Assembly (NCBI RefSeq): GCF_902497875.1
Contig: NZ_CABVHY010000005.1
Span: 124,001 to 188,000, forward strand
DNA from: Pseudomonas fluorescens
GTDB lineage: Bacteria > Pseudomonadota > Gammaproteobacteria > Pseudomonadales > Pseudomonadaceae
DNA: 64,000 nucleotides
Direction: 5' to 3'
In this document: positions 43,348-52,671 of the stretch, in pieces
Layout of the letters: every line of letters starts with the position of its first letter
Position numbering within the stretch: the stretch's first letter is position 1
Notes under the pieces: generated by a model
What the model saw: the letters and a program-made list of their open reading frames with translations, nothing else
What the model was told of the DNA's origin: nothing
The model's database searches: none
Made by a program: the position numbers and the translations under genes

Positions 43348-43379
43348 CTGAACGCGAATAACGGGCCAGGAATACCAAT

Positions 43380-46300
43380 ATGAAAGCCGATCTCACCCGC
43401 TCCACCGACAAGCAGGACCAGCACTACCGCGCCGTACGCATGCAGCAGGGGCGGGTGCAGCTGGATGCGGACTGGAACGAGCAGCAGGATATTCTCAATC
43501 GCCGGATCGAGACCGAAACCGTCGATACCCTCGGCCACAGTGGCGGGCCCTTGGCCAACCCGGGTTTCCTGCTGACCGGCAGCGGCAAGAACATCGGCAT
43601 CGGCGTCGGCCGTTACTATGTCGAAGGCTTACTCTGCGAAAACCCCAGCCAGGTGACGGCGACCAGCCAGCCGCACTTACCGGGCAACGCCTCACCGGTG
43701 TTGCCGGCCAATGCCAGTCTGCTGCCATTGCCCCCGGCAAACGCACCGCAGCTTGGCGAGATCAAGGTCTACGACAACAACGCAGCGCCCATTGACCCTC
43801 CAGATGGGCTCTACCTTGGCTATCTCGAAGCCTGGCTGCGGCATATCACTGCCCTGGAAGATCCGCTTATCCGCGAAGTCGCCCTCGGTGGGCCGGACAG
43901 CGCGACCCGCGATCAACTGGTGTGGCAGGTCAAGCTGCTGCGTGCCGGTGACCTCGGCGCCAACCTGAACTGCCTGAGCGCGCTACCGGCCTGGACCGCC
44001 CTGACCACTGCCGCCGATGGCAAGCTGGCGGCCCGCGCCGAACCGAGCACACCGCCCAAGGATCCCTGCCTGCTGGCGCCGGAAGCGGGTTACCGACGCC
44101 TGGAAAACCGCTTGTATCGCGTCGAGATCCACGACGATGGCAGCGTTTCATCTGACCAGCGCTACAAATGGTCGCGTGACAACGGCAGTATCGAAACCCG
44201 CGTGACACGGTGGCTGGGCGAGCCGACGGCGGACCAGTTCGAGGTCGCCAGCATCGGCCGTGATGCCTACCTGGCGATCACTGCCGGCTGCTGGCTGGAG
44301 TTCTTCGACGATACCTTCGAACTGCTCGGCCGGCCGGGGACCCTGGTCCAGGTGCTCAAGACCGAAGGCAACCTGGTCACCCTCGATCTGGCCAGCGCCA
44401 CCGGGCCGCTCGACAAGGCTCTGTTTTTGAACAACCCGCGTGTGCGGCGCTGGGAGGGTTGGGCGAAGATGGCCCCGGCGGCAGCCAATTCGAACAGCGG
44501 CTGGGTGACGCTGGAGGATGGCGTCGAGATCAAATTCATCCCCGGCAAATACCGCGTCGGTGATTTCTGGACCATTCCCGCACGTACCGCTACCGCCGAT
44601 ATCGAGTGGCCGATGGTGGCCAACAAACCCGCCTTCCAGGCGCCGCAGGGAGTGTTGCGCGCCTTCACCCGGCTGGCCTTGCTCAACTGCCAGGCCGGGG
44701 TCTGGAGCACGCTGTCCGACTGTCGCCAGCTGTTTCCCGCCCTGACCGAACTGACCAATCTCTATTACGTCGGTGGCGACGGCCAGGAGGTCATGCCCAA
44801 TCCATTAGCCCCACAAAACCTGCCGTTGCCCAGCCCATTGGAAGTCGCGGTGTTCAATGGCCAGTTCCCGGTTGCCGGGGCCGAGGTCAGCTTCAGTGTC
44901 AGCCACGGCACGCTGCCCAACGGCACCGATAGTCAGATCATCGCCACCGGCGCGGACGGTATCGCCAGTGCTGCCTGGAGCCTGGCACCCAACGTGCTGA
45001 ACCAGACCTGCACGGTGCAACTGCTCGAAGCCGGCCAGGTAGCGGCGGGCAAGTACAACGTCGTGCATTTTTCCGCCAGCCTGTCCGTGGCGACACAGGT
45101 TGCCTATGACCCGGCGAAGTGCGCCGACATGGCCGCCCAGGGCATTCATACCGTGCAGGACGCCCTCGACGCGCTCTGTCAAAAAACCCACGGCGGTGGC
45201 TGCTGCACCAGTGTCGGTGTCGGCGGTGAGTTCGAGAACCTCGACATCGCTCTCAAGGCGTTGCTCGAACAGGGCAAGCGCGACATCTGCCTGTGCCTGC
45301 TCCCCGGCGAGCACCGCCTGGCCGACAGCATCGACCAGGTCGCGCCGGAGGGCACCCATCTCTTCATCCACGGCAGCGGCCCCGCCAGCCGGCTAGTGCT
45401 GCGCAACCAAGAATTCAACTGTTTCGACTTCGCCTCCCTGACGTTTCTGGATTTCGACATCATCGTGCTGGGCGAGAACCAGTGCCTGCGTTTTCTAGGC
45501 TGTCAGCAAGTGCGCTTGCAGCGGATGCGCCTGTCGGGGCTGACGGTGCCCGGCATCAGCCTGGTGCAGATCGAAGACGCCCAGCGCATCGACCTGAGCG
45601 CCTGCCTGATCAATGCCTACTCGTTGAGTGGGCCGCAACACGCCCGGGATCTGCTGGATGCCATACCCTTGCTCGCCCCCCTGAAGAATGCGTTGAATGC
45701 AGACGAGGGCGAGCTTTTTGCGGCGATCCCGAGCAAGGTGCTCGACGTCCTGGCAGCGTACAGCGCGGCTCAGCGCAAGGCTTTCGGGCAACAGGTGGAC
45801 CGCCTTCAGTTGGTCCTCAACACCCATGAACTGTTGGCCTTGTCGGCACTGCGCAGGGAAATCCAGACGGGGGCAAGCCAACGCCGGCTCGCACTCTCGC
45901 TGGATCGGTTGCGCACTGAGCTACTGCTTAACCGCACCGGCTTCGCCTTGGCCCTGGCTGATGCCGATGCCGACACCTTGCTGGCGGACAACCATATCAA
46001 CGGCCGCGTGTCCTTGTACGGCGAGGCCAAGAGCGATGAAGCGCTGAACCTCGATCTGCTGAAGAATCTGGGCGTGGCGTTGAGCCGGGGCCGCGTCCGA
46101 CTCAACCCCGGTAATGGCGAGCTACGCCTGCGCAATAACCGCTTACGCGAGTTGCGCCTGGGCGATGAGATGCTAGAGCGTTTGCGACAACTGGCCGGTG
46201 CACCCGACGGAGGTGTGCTTGAAGGCTGCTATCGCAGCCTGCTGGCGGACGCCAATACCCTGGTGGGCACGGAAAACCTGTTGCTGGCGTCGAATCTGGC

Positions 46301-46463
46301 CCTGAGCCAGAACCAGCTGAGTATCTTCGGTCAGATCGCCGCGTGTATCGCTTCCCAAGGCAAGTACATCGGCAACTTCACCCTTGAATCTGTCATCTAC
46401 TTGCTGGGCCACAAGGCGAACCAACAGTTCGCCAATGCCGGGCTGATTTTCAGCGAGATGTAG
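43380..46463 (+). CDS. DUF6519 protein, putative peripheral baseplate or fibre component
   Basis: 1027 residues, last gene of the cluster, 32 bases after the previous stop with AGGAA before the ATG. Residues 1-~110 have the DUF6519 opening (MKADLTRSTDKQDQHYRAVRMQQGRVQLDADWNEQQDILNRR) known from eCIS and phage-tail-like clusters. An Ig-like stretch (about 475-560, VEVAVFNGQFPVAGAEVSFSVSHG) and a beta-helix-like region (620-1020) follow. No recognisable trimeric fibre tail or receptor domain of Afp13 type is seen, so this protein and the PA14 domain are the main target-binding candidates. Confidence 0.78.
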   Translation: MKADLTRSTDKQDQHYRAVRMQQGRVQLDADWNEQQDILNRRIETETVDTLGHSGGPLANPGFLLTGSGKNIGIGVGRYYVEGLLCENPSQVTATSQPHLPGNASPVLPANASLLPLPPANAPQLGEIKVYDNNAAPIDPPDGLYLGYLEAWLRHITALEDPLIREVALGGPDSATRDQLVWQVKLLRAGDLGANLNCLSALPAWTALTTAADGKLAARAEPSTPPKDPCLLAPEAGYRRLENRLYRVEIHDDGSVSSDQRYKWSRDNGSIETRVTRWLGEPTADQFEVASIGRDAYLAITAGCWLEFFDDTFELLGRPGTLVQVLKTEGNLVTLDLASATGPLDKALFLNNPRVRRWEGWAKMAPAAANSNSGWVTLEDGVEIKFIPGKYRVGDFWTIPARTATADIEWPMVANKPAFQAPQGVLRAFTRLALLNCQAGVWSTLSDCRQLFPALTELTNLYYVGGDGQEVMPNPLAPQNLPLPSPLEVAVFNGQFPVAGAEVSFSVSHGTLPNGTDSQIIATGADGIASAAWSLAPNVLNQTCTVQLLEAGQVAAGKYNVVHFSASLSVATQVAYDPAKCADMAAQGIHTVQDALDALCQKTHGGGCCTSVGVGGEFENLDIALKALLEQGKRDICLCLLPGEHRLADSIDQVAPEGTHLFIHGSGPASRLVLRNQEFNCFDFASLTFLDFDIIVLGENQCLRFLGCQQVRLQRMRLSGLTVPGISLVQIEDAQRIDLSACLINAYSLSGPQHARDLLDAIPLLAPLKNALNADEGELFAAIPSKVLDVLAAYSAAQRKAFGQQVDRLQLVLNTHELLALSALRREIQTGASQRRLALSLDRLRTELLLNRTGFALALADADADTLLADNHINGRVSLYGEAKSDEALNLDLLKNLGVALSRGRVRLNPGNGELRLRNNRLRELRLGDEMLERLRQLAGAPDGGVLEGCYRSLLADANTLVGTENLLLASNLALSQNQLSIFGQIAACIASQGKYIGNFTLESVIYLLGHKANQQFANAGLIFSEM

Positions 46464-47078
46464 CGAGGGGCAGATACAGGGGCGGATCTACGCCGAACAC
46501 AAAATAGGGTCGATTCCTCAGGCTAGCCCTCTCCCAGGCCCACCCGGACCGCCGGACCGCCCAGAGGGGAGAAGGAACTGACATTGGCTGTTTGTGCCTC
46601 TTGTGCTCAGGCTCAAACAGTTGCAGGGCCTGACATGATTCTTCAAAGCCACACAAATCAAGCCCCCTTGTCATTGCAGAGCTGCGTTCGAAAATGGTTA
46701 CGTGAATCTCGGCGAGAAAATCGGCGAATGGCCAACGTTTGGCCCCAGCGTACTGCCCCCACGTCGCCACGCCCCAACAACGGCGTTTGCCGGGAGAGCA
46801 TGAGGAGGGCGAATACGACTGGACCCTACACATACTACCCAGATGATGGCTATTAGCCGTATTGACCACTTGTATAGTTCGCTGGCAAGGAATAGATTCA
46901 GTCATGAACTTTATTTCACCTAAATACACCCAAAATTGAAATGGATATCGTTCTGGCTTACACCCCATTGCTCGATCACAACGTTACCTTCTGACGTCAA
47001 CGACCTCTATTTAGTCGTCGGCCAATATTTGGTCGCAAGACTTTGCGAAATGCTGCATCAATCCAGAGCGGTGAACGA
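46464..47078. other. Gene-free region between injection-system cluster and signalling operon
   Basis: 615 bases without a gene I can support; open frames here lack ribosome sites and family-like sequence. Possible end-of-operon structure at 46527-46568 (CCCTCT..AGAGGG with GC-rich middle, no T run) and a weaker CTGTTTG/CAAACAG dyad at 46588-46621. The last 200 bases are AT-richer and should hold the promoter of the response-regulator gene, but no clear -10/-35 pair is seen. Confidence 0.5.
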
Positions 47079-48203
47079 ATGCGAGTGATGATTCTGGATG
47101 ATGACCCCTGGATAGCCGAACTGTTGAAACAGTTGGTCTTGAGCCTGCGCCCGCTTGCGCAAGTAGAGTGCTTTGGCAATGTTACCGATGCCTTGCAGGC
47201 CTGGCATCCGAGTACCTACCAGATGGTAATAGCCGACTGGAACCTACCGGATGCCAGTGGTGTAAGCCTGTTGCAGACGATTCGTGAGCAGGATCGGGAA
47301 ACACCGCTGATTATGATCACCGGGCGTTCCGATCGAGACAGTGTCCTGACGGTAAGGCCTCTGGGGATCAGCGCTTTTTTTACCAAGCCGTTTCAGGTGT
47401 CGCGTGTCCTTGAATGCCTCAAAACGCTCCTTCCGCCAGATGCGCCTGTGCAACTGCCTCCGGTCATTGATCAGAGCCTGATCGACTATCTCAGTGGCTT
47501 GTCCTCCGACGAGTTGGACCTGCCTTTACTCGCTCAGGTAAAGGAAAGACTTCAGCTGGGATACGGGGGCGAACCGATGGACATTCGCGAACTCGTCCAG
47601 GATTGGCAGCATGACCCGGCGCTTTGCGCCCGTCTCATTGCGGTAGCCAACAGTGCTCTCTATAACGATGTTGGCCAACCCTGCACAAGTTTGATTGATG
47701 CCATTAAACGATTGGGAGAGCTTACCAGTGTGAATCTGGCATTGAGCCAGGCATTACGCCAGGCCAATACCCAAACGAACAAGCTGCTGATGACCCGCAT
47801 GCAGTCCTATCTGGACAATGCCGAGCGCCTGGCTGACCAGGTTGCTTCCCTGGCTCGACTCTGCAATCTGGATCCCTTGCCCCTGCAGAGTGCGGCGTTG
47901 CTGCATCGGATAGGCGAGTTTTGTGTGCTGTTCCAAACCCAAAAGTGGGAGAACCGGGGAAACAGCGTGGGCGAAGAAGTGCTCAGTCATGCCCTGCGTG
48001 ATTTTTCAGCCCCATTTGCCATCAACTTGAAAGCCTGCTGGGGACTTCCTTTGGCATTGCGTGAGTTGATAGGCGCGATCTATGCGTTGCCTCCCATGCA
48101 GGTACACCGTGAACAAGTGGTCATGCGTCTTGGGGCGGCCATGAATAATGGAGAGCCTGCAGCGGACCTCGAAAGACTGCAACGAATGGCGGGTCTGGCC
48201 TGA
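47079..48203 (+). CDS. Response regulator with HDOD output domain
   Basis: 374 residues from ATG 47079; an in-frame TTG at 47043 is less likely. Receiver domain 1-120 with acidic pocket DDD at 6-8, phospho-acceptor Asp53 (IADWNLPD), Thr in ITGRS and Lys in FFTKPF. Residues about 140-335 are an HDOD domain, a catalytically inactive HD-fold signalling module (DWQHDPALCARLIAVANSALYND, IDAIKRLGELTSVNLALSQAL). No DNA-binding domain. It heads a three-gene signalling set with the hybrid kinase and HD-GYP enzyme. Confidence 0.88.
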   Translation: MRVMILDDDPWIAELLKQLVLSLRPLAQVECFGNVTDALQAWHPSTYQMVIADWNLPDASGVSLLQTIREQDRETPLIMITGRSDRDSVLTVRPLGISAFFTKPFQVSRVLECLKTLLPPDAPVQLPPVIDQSLIDYLSGLSSDELDLPLLAQVKERLQLGYGGEPMDIRELVQDWQHDPALCARLIAVANSALYNDVGQPCTSLIDAIKRLGELTSVNLALSQALRQANTQTNKLLMTRMQSYLDNAERLADQVASLARLCNLDPLPLQSAALLHRIGEFCVLFQTQKWENRGNSVGEEVLSHALRDFSAPFAINLKACWGLPLALRELIGAIYALPPMQVHREQVVMRLGAAMNNGEPAADLERLQRMAGLA

Positions 48204-48270
48204 GGGTATTCGGGAATGCAGACCGGGCGTCCCGCTGCTGAAAAGCGGGTCCAGGATCTTTTGTTATTCA

Positions 48271-51200
48271 ATGCAACGGATTTGCGAGGGGTGGGTGAGA
48301 AAACTTAAGTTCTTTGCATTGAACCGGGAAGTCTCCATCACCCTGGCGGTGGGGCTGGGGGCAAGCATTCTGGGGGGGTGGATCCTTGAACGCGTCAACC
48401 AACAACATGCTCAAGAAGCGATAGTAGCGGCTACCGAGCAGGCCGCAGAGTTGGTTCTGAATCGTCTCGATCTTTACCAGTACGGGTTGCGAGGCGCTCG
48501 TGGAACGGTTCTGACAGCCGGTGAACATGGCATCAGCCGCAAGGTTTTTGACCAATATCACAAAACCCGCGACCTCGCTTCCGAGTTCCCCGGTGCTAGT
48601 GCCTTGGGCTTTATCAGGCGTGTAGCGGAGCGCGATGAAGGCGAGTTTCTCAAGCACGCTCGGGCCGATGGCACAGCTGATTTCTCCCTTCGTCAGTTCT
48701 CGGCCCATTCAGGCGAGCGTTACGTTATCCAGTATGTCGAGCCGGTCGAGGGTAACCAACTTGCAATGGGCTTGGACATCGCTTCGGAAACATCGCGGCG
48801 AGAGGCTGCCCAATCCTCGATACAGAGCGGTTTGTCGCGGATCACCGGCCCTATCACTCTGATACAGCACACTGCGCAACCGCAGAAGTCTTTCCTGATA
48901 TTTATGCCAATCTTTCGCGGCGGAGCGACTCCGGTGACCGCGACTGAACGAGAGGCAGCAGCTTTTGGCTGGAGCTTTGTCGTGTTGCAGACAGAGCAAG
49001 TACTCAGAAGCCTGCGCATAGAAAATGAGACGGTGCATCTGCGACTGAGGGATATCACTGTCCCTGGGCAAGAGAAGCTGTTTTACGAAAGCACCGATGA
49101 CTCGCCGGGCCGTGAAACGCTGATGAGCCATCAGTTGGAACGCGAGGTATATGGGCGGCGATGGCAAATCGAGCTCGGCGCGCGTCCGTTGTTCATCCAG
49201 CACCTGCATCAGATTTCACCAACGTTCGTCCTGTTGATTGGTGGTTTGGTCACCCTGCTTCTGGCGACGCTGGCGGATGTCGTGGGTGTCAGTCGCCAAC
49301 GCAGGCGGCAGATATTCGCCGAACAGGCAAAGCTGGCGGCGATTGTCGAAAGCTCGGCCGATGGAATTATCGGCAAGACGCTCGATGGCATCGTCACTAA
49401 CTGGAACAAAGGAGCCGAACACCTTCTGGGCTATACCAGCGAGGAGGCCTTGGGCCAGACAATCGCAGAGCTGATTGTGCCCGAGGCGCTGGTCGCTGAG
49501 GAGGCAGGGATCCTTGTGCGTATCAGGGCGGGGGAGCGTATCTCCAGCTTCAATACCCAACGCCGTTGCAAGGGCGGTCGGCTGATTGAAGTCTCTGCCA
49601 GCGTCTCACCCATCTACGACGAGGGTGGGCGCGTTGTTGGAGCCTCCGAGACGCTAAGAGATTTCTCGGCGCAAAAAGCCGCAGAAGCTCGGATTCTCGA
49701 ACTCAATTCCAACCTGGAGGAACAGGTTGCGCAGCGTACTGCCGAGTTGCGGCAGCTCAATCTGTTGTTGGGGACCGTGCTGCGCTCGGCCACCGAAGTC
49801 TCGATCATTGTGACGGATCTTTATGGCGTGATCCGTGTGTTCAACAAAGGCGCCGAGCATCTGTTGGGTTATGACGCCGATGAGTTACTGGGTAACGACA
49901 CCCCGCTGCTCCTTCATGTACCCGAGGAAATTGCGGCTCGTGGCGTTGAACTGACCGAGAAGTACGGTCAGGCCATCGATGGTTTCCGTGTGTTTACCCA
50001 TAAACCCGAGCTTGAAGGCGCAGAAACCCGGGAGTGGACTTACCTACGCAAGGACGGCTCGCGGTTTCCTGTCACGCTGGTGGTGACCTCGATGCTCGAT
50101 GACGATGGAAAGTTGAGCGGTTACCTGGGCATCGCGGTAGATATCACCGAACGCAAGGCGGCAGAAAAGGAGCTGGCGGCCAGCCTTGAGACGACACAGA
50201 AACAACGAAGCGAACTGATAGCGGTGCACCATCAGTTGCTGATGGCTGCTGAAGTGGCCGAACTGGGTGTCTGGTCCTGGACGTTGGCTGACAATGCCTT
50301 GCAGTGGAATGACCGCATGTTCGAGATCTACGGGCAGCCACTGACGTTGCGCAATGAGGGGCTGAGCTATATACACTGGTACTCGCGTGTTCACCCCGAC
50401 GATGCTGTGGCCGCGGCGCAAAAGCTGACTGCCGCAGTCGAGGGGGCGGGTGTGTTCGACACCATTTTCCGCGTCGTTCGTCCGGACGGTCAGATCCGCT
50501 TCATACAGGCTGGCGCGCAGATTGAGCGCGATCCGCGCGGTGCGGCTTTACGGGTGACGGGTATCAATCGGGACATAACTGCCCAACGCGAACTGGAGTC
50601 TTACCTGCTTTACGCCAAGGAGCAGGCCGATGCAGTGAGTGCCGCCAAGTCGGCCTTCCTGGCCAACATGAGCCATGAACTACGCACGCCGATGAACGCC
50701 GTGCTGGGTATGTTGCAGTTGGTGCAGAACACTGACCTGAATGGTCGCCAGCTCGATTATGTGACCAAGGCACGGAGCGCTGCGAAATCACTGCTGGGTT
50801 TGCTCAATGACGTCCTTGATTACTCCAAGATCGAGGCTGGCAAGTTGCAACTCTATGTGCACCCGTTCGAACTGGAACTGCTCATGCGTGACCTCGCCGT
50901 GGTGCTGGCAGGCAACCAGGGCCAGAAAGAGGTCGAGGTCATGTTCGACCTGGATTCCAGGCTGCCCAACGACCTGATAGGCGATAGCCTGCGCCTGCAA
51001 CAGGTGCTGATCAACCTGGCGGGTAATGCCCTCAAGTTCACTATGGAAGGCCAGATCGTGGTCAGCGTCGAGCAACGGCTGCGCACGGACAACACTGTGA
51101 GCTTGCGCATCGCCGTTTCTGATACCGGTATCGGTATCAGCCCGGAGCAGATTTCGCACATTTTTGAAGGATTCACTCAGGCCGAGGCTTCAACCACCCG

Positions 51201-52617
51201 GCGCTTTGGTGGCACCGGCCTGGGCCTGGTGATCTGCAAGCGGTTGGTCACCTTGATGGGCGGCGAGCTGCAGGTGGAGAGTCAGCAGGGCGTCGGAAGT
51301 CGCTTCTGGTTCGATATCACCCTGGAGGTTGCGCCAACTTCGCTGCCGGGTCCTGACTGCTCTGGAGTCGATATCAGCGTACGGATACTGATAGTCGATG
51401 ACCACGCCTTGGCGGGAGAATTTCTGCTACGAACCGTTCATGCATTGGGATGGCAGGCAGACCTCGTGAGTGGCGGCACGCAAGCGGGGGAATGGTTGAG
51501 CAATGCCCAGGCGCGAGGCGAAGCCTACGACGTGGTGCTGATGGACTGGCGGATGTCCGACCTGGATGGGCTGAGCGCTGCGCAATTGATCCGGCAGCAG
51601 GGCAACATTGCGCCGCCTCCAATGATCATGATGATCACTGCTTATGGTCGGGCAGTCCTGGCCGATGCCCAGCAGACGGGAGACGCTCCCTTCGTGGAGT
51701 TTCTCACCAAGCCTGTCACGCCCAGGCAGATAGCCGACGCTGTTCGGCGAGCCTGCAACGGCCAGGACCTTCGCCAGTCACTTGCGTCCGATTCAACGGT
51801 TGGCAGGCCGCCGCGCCTGGCCGGGCTGCGGCTATTGGTGGTGGAAGACAACATGCTCAACCGGCAGGTTGCCGATGAGTTGCTGACAGGGGAAGGCGCT
51901 CAGGTGACGCTGGCTGAAGGTGGACTGGAAGGTGTGAGCAGGGTGATGGCTGAGAAAGTGTCCTTCGACGCCGTGTTGATGGATATCCAGATGCCGGATA
52001 TTGATGGCCTGGAGGCGACTCGGCGCATTCGATCGAATCCACGTTTTGCAGCGCTGCCGATTGTGGCGATGACCGCGAATGCTTCCAGTACCGACCGTGT
52101 GGCCAGTCTTGCGGCGGGGATGAACGAGCATGTCGGCAAACCGATAGACCTGGAAAAACTCGTCGCAACATTGCTGTTTCAAACCGGCCGCGAGGATAGC
52201 CAGGCCTCTCTGGTCCCGGGACTGACCACTACCGGCGAAGGCGTCATCGAGTCTCGGGCAGCGATCATCGAGCGCTTTGGCGGCAACCTCGATTTGATCC
52301 GCAACGTGCTGCGTAACTTTGGCCCCGAGCTGGAAAAACAGCTTGGCCGATTGCACGATCAGATCCAGCGGCAAGATGCAGCGGGGGCCGCTTCAGTGCT
52401 CCATGGCATTAAAGGCAGTAGCGGCACCATGGGGGCCAGGGAGGTATCGCTGCTGGCTGGCAACCTGGAGCACAGACTGAAGTTCGGCAATGCAGAATCT
52501 GTAGCGAGCTGCTTTGCCGACGCAACATGGTATGACGAATTGAGCAGGTTACTGCAACAAAGCCTTGAACAGCTGAATGTCGACTTTGGTCAGAGCCCGC
52601 CTGCCGATGGGTCGTGA
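48271..52617 (+). CDS. CHASE-PAS hybrid histidine kinase with two receivers and HPt
   Basis: 1448 residues from ATG 48271. Membrane helices at about 19-37 and 321-342 enclose a periplasmic CHASE-type sensor (54-300). Cytoplasmic part: three PAS/PAC units (about 357-790), HisKA with MSHELRTPMN (His ~802), HATPase with NLAGNALKFT (~917) and GTGLGLVICKRL (~981), receiver 1 (Asp ~1091 in MDWRM), receiver 2 (Asp ~1239 in MDIQMPD) and HPt with His ~1378 (LHGIKGSSG). This is a BarA/LadS-type phosphorelay. Start is uncertain: ATG 48148 overlaps the previous gene and adds unlikely residues; GTG 48295 has GAGGGG close before it. Confidence 0.9.
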   Translation: MQRICEGWVRKLKFFALNREVSITLAVGLGASILGGWILERVNQQHAQEAIVAATEQAAELVLNRLDLYQYGLRGARGTVLTAGEHGISRKVFDQYHKTRDLASEFPGASALGFIRRVAERDEGEFLKHARADGTADFSLRQFSAHSGERYVIQYVEPVEGNQLAMGLDIASETSRREAAQSSIQSGLSRITGPITLIQHTAQPQKSFLIFMPIFRGGATPVTATEREAAAFGWSFVVLQTEQVLRSLRIENETVHLRLRDITVPGQEKLFYESTDDSPGRETLMSHQLEREVYGRRWQIELGARPLFIQHLHQISPTFVLLIGGLVTLLLATLADVVGVSRQRRRQIFAEQAKLAAIVESSADGIIGKTLDGIVTNWNKGAEHLLGYTSEEALGQTIAELIVPEALVAEEAGILVRIRAGERISSFNTQRRCKGGRLIEVSASVSPIYDEGGRVVGASETLRDFSAQKAAEARILELNSNLEEQVAQRTAELRQLNLLLGTVLRSATEVSIIVTDLYGVIRVFNKGAEHLLGYDADELLGNDTPLLLHVPEEIAARGVELTEKYGQAIDGFRVFTHKPELEGAETREWTYLRKDGSRFPVTLVVTSMLDDDGKLSGYLGIAVDITERKAAEKELAASLETTQKQRSELIAVHHQLLMAAEVAELGVWSWTLADNALQWNDRMFEIYGQPLTLRNEGLSYIHWYSRVHPDDAVAAAQKLTAAVEGAGVFDTIFRVVRPDGQIRFIQAGAQIERDPRGAALRVTGINRDITAQRELESYLLYAKEQADAVSAAKSAFLANMSHELRTPMNAVLGMLQLVQNTDLNGRQLDYVTKARSAAKSLLGLLNDVLDYSKIEAGKLQLYVHPFELELLMRDLAVVLAGNQGQKEVEVMFDLDSRLPNDLIGDSLRLQQVLINLAGNALKFTMEGQIVVSVEQRLRTDNTVSLRIAVSDTGIGISPEQISHIFEGFTQAEASTTRRFGGTGLGLVICKRLVTLMGGELQVESQQGVGSRFWFDITLEVAPTSLPGPDCSGVDISVRILIVDDHALAGEFLLRTVHALGWQADLVSGGTQAGEWLSNAQARGEAYDVVLMDWRMSDLDGLSAAQLIRQQGNIAPPPMIMMITAYGRAVLADAQQTGDAPFVEFLTKPVTPRQIADAVRRACNGQDLRQSLASDSTVGRPPRLAGLRLLVVEDNMLNRQVADELLTGEGAQVTLAEGGLEGVSRVMAEKVSFDAVLMDIQMPDIDGLEATRRIRSNPRFAALPIVAMTANASSTDRVASLAAGMNEHVGKPIDLEKLVATLLFQTGREDSQASLVPGLTTTGEGVIESRAAIIERFGGNLDLIRNVLRNFGPELEKQLGRLHDQIQRQDAAGAASVLHGIKGSSGTMGAREVSLLAGNLEHRLKFGNAESVASCFADATWYDELSRLLQQSLEQLNVDFGQSPPADGS

Positions 52618-52671
52618 TGAGCGGCGGCAACGGGGAACCTCGAAGAGCTAACTGAATACAGGCTGCTTGCC

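Noticed and set aside
21054..46463. Prophage, R-type pyocin or T6SS
   Set aside because: No capsid, portal, terminase, integrase, holin or lysin as in phage or pyocin, and no TssJ/L/M/K or ClpV. DUF4157, DUF4255 and a AAA+ ATPase of Pvc15 type point to an eCIS.
46450..46968. Minus-strand open frame after the injection cluster
   Set aside because: No ribosome site or family-like sequence, and it overlaps the end of the DUF6519 gene.
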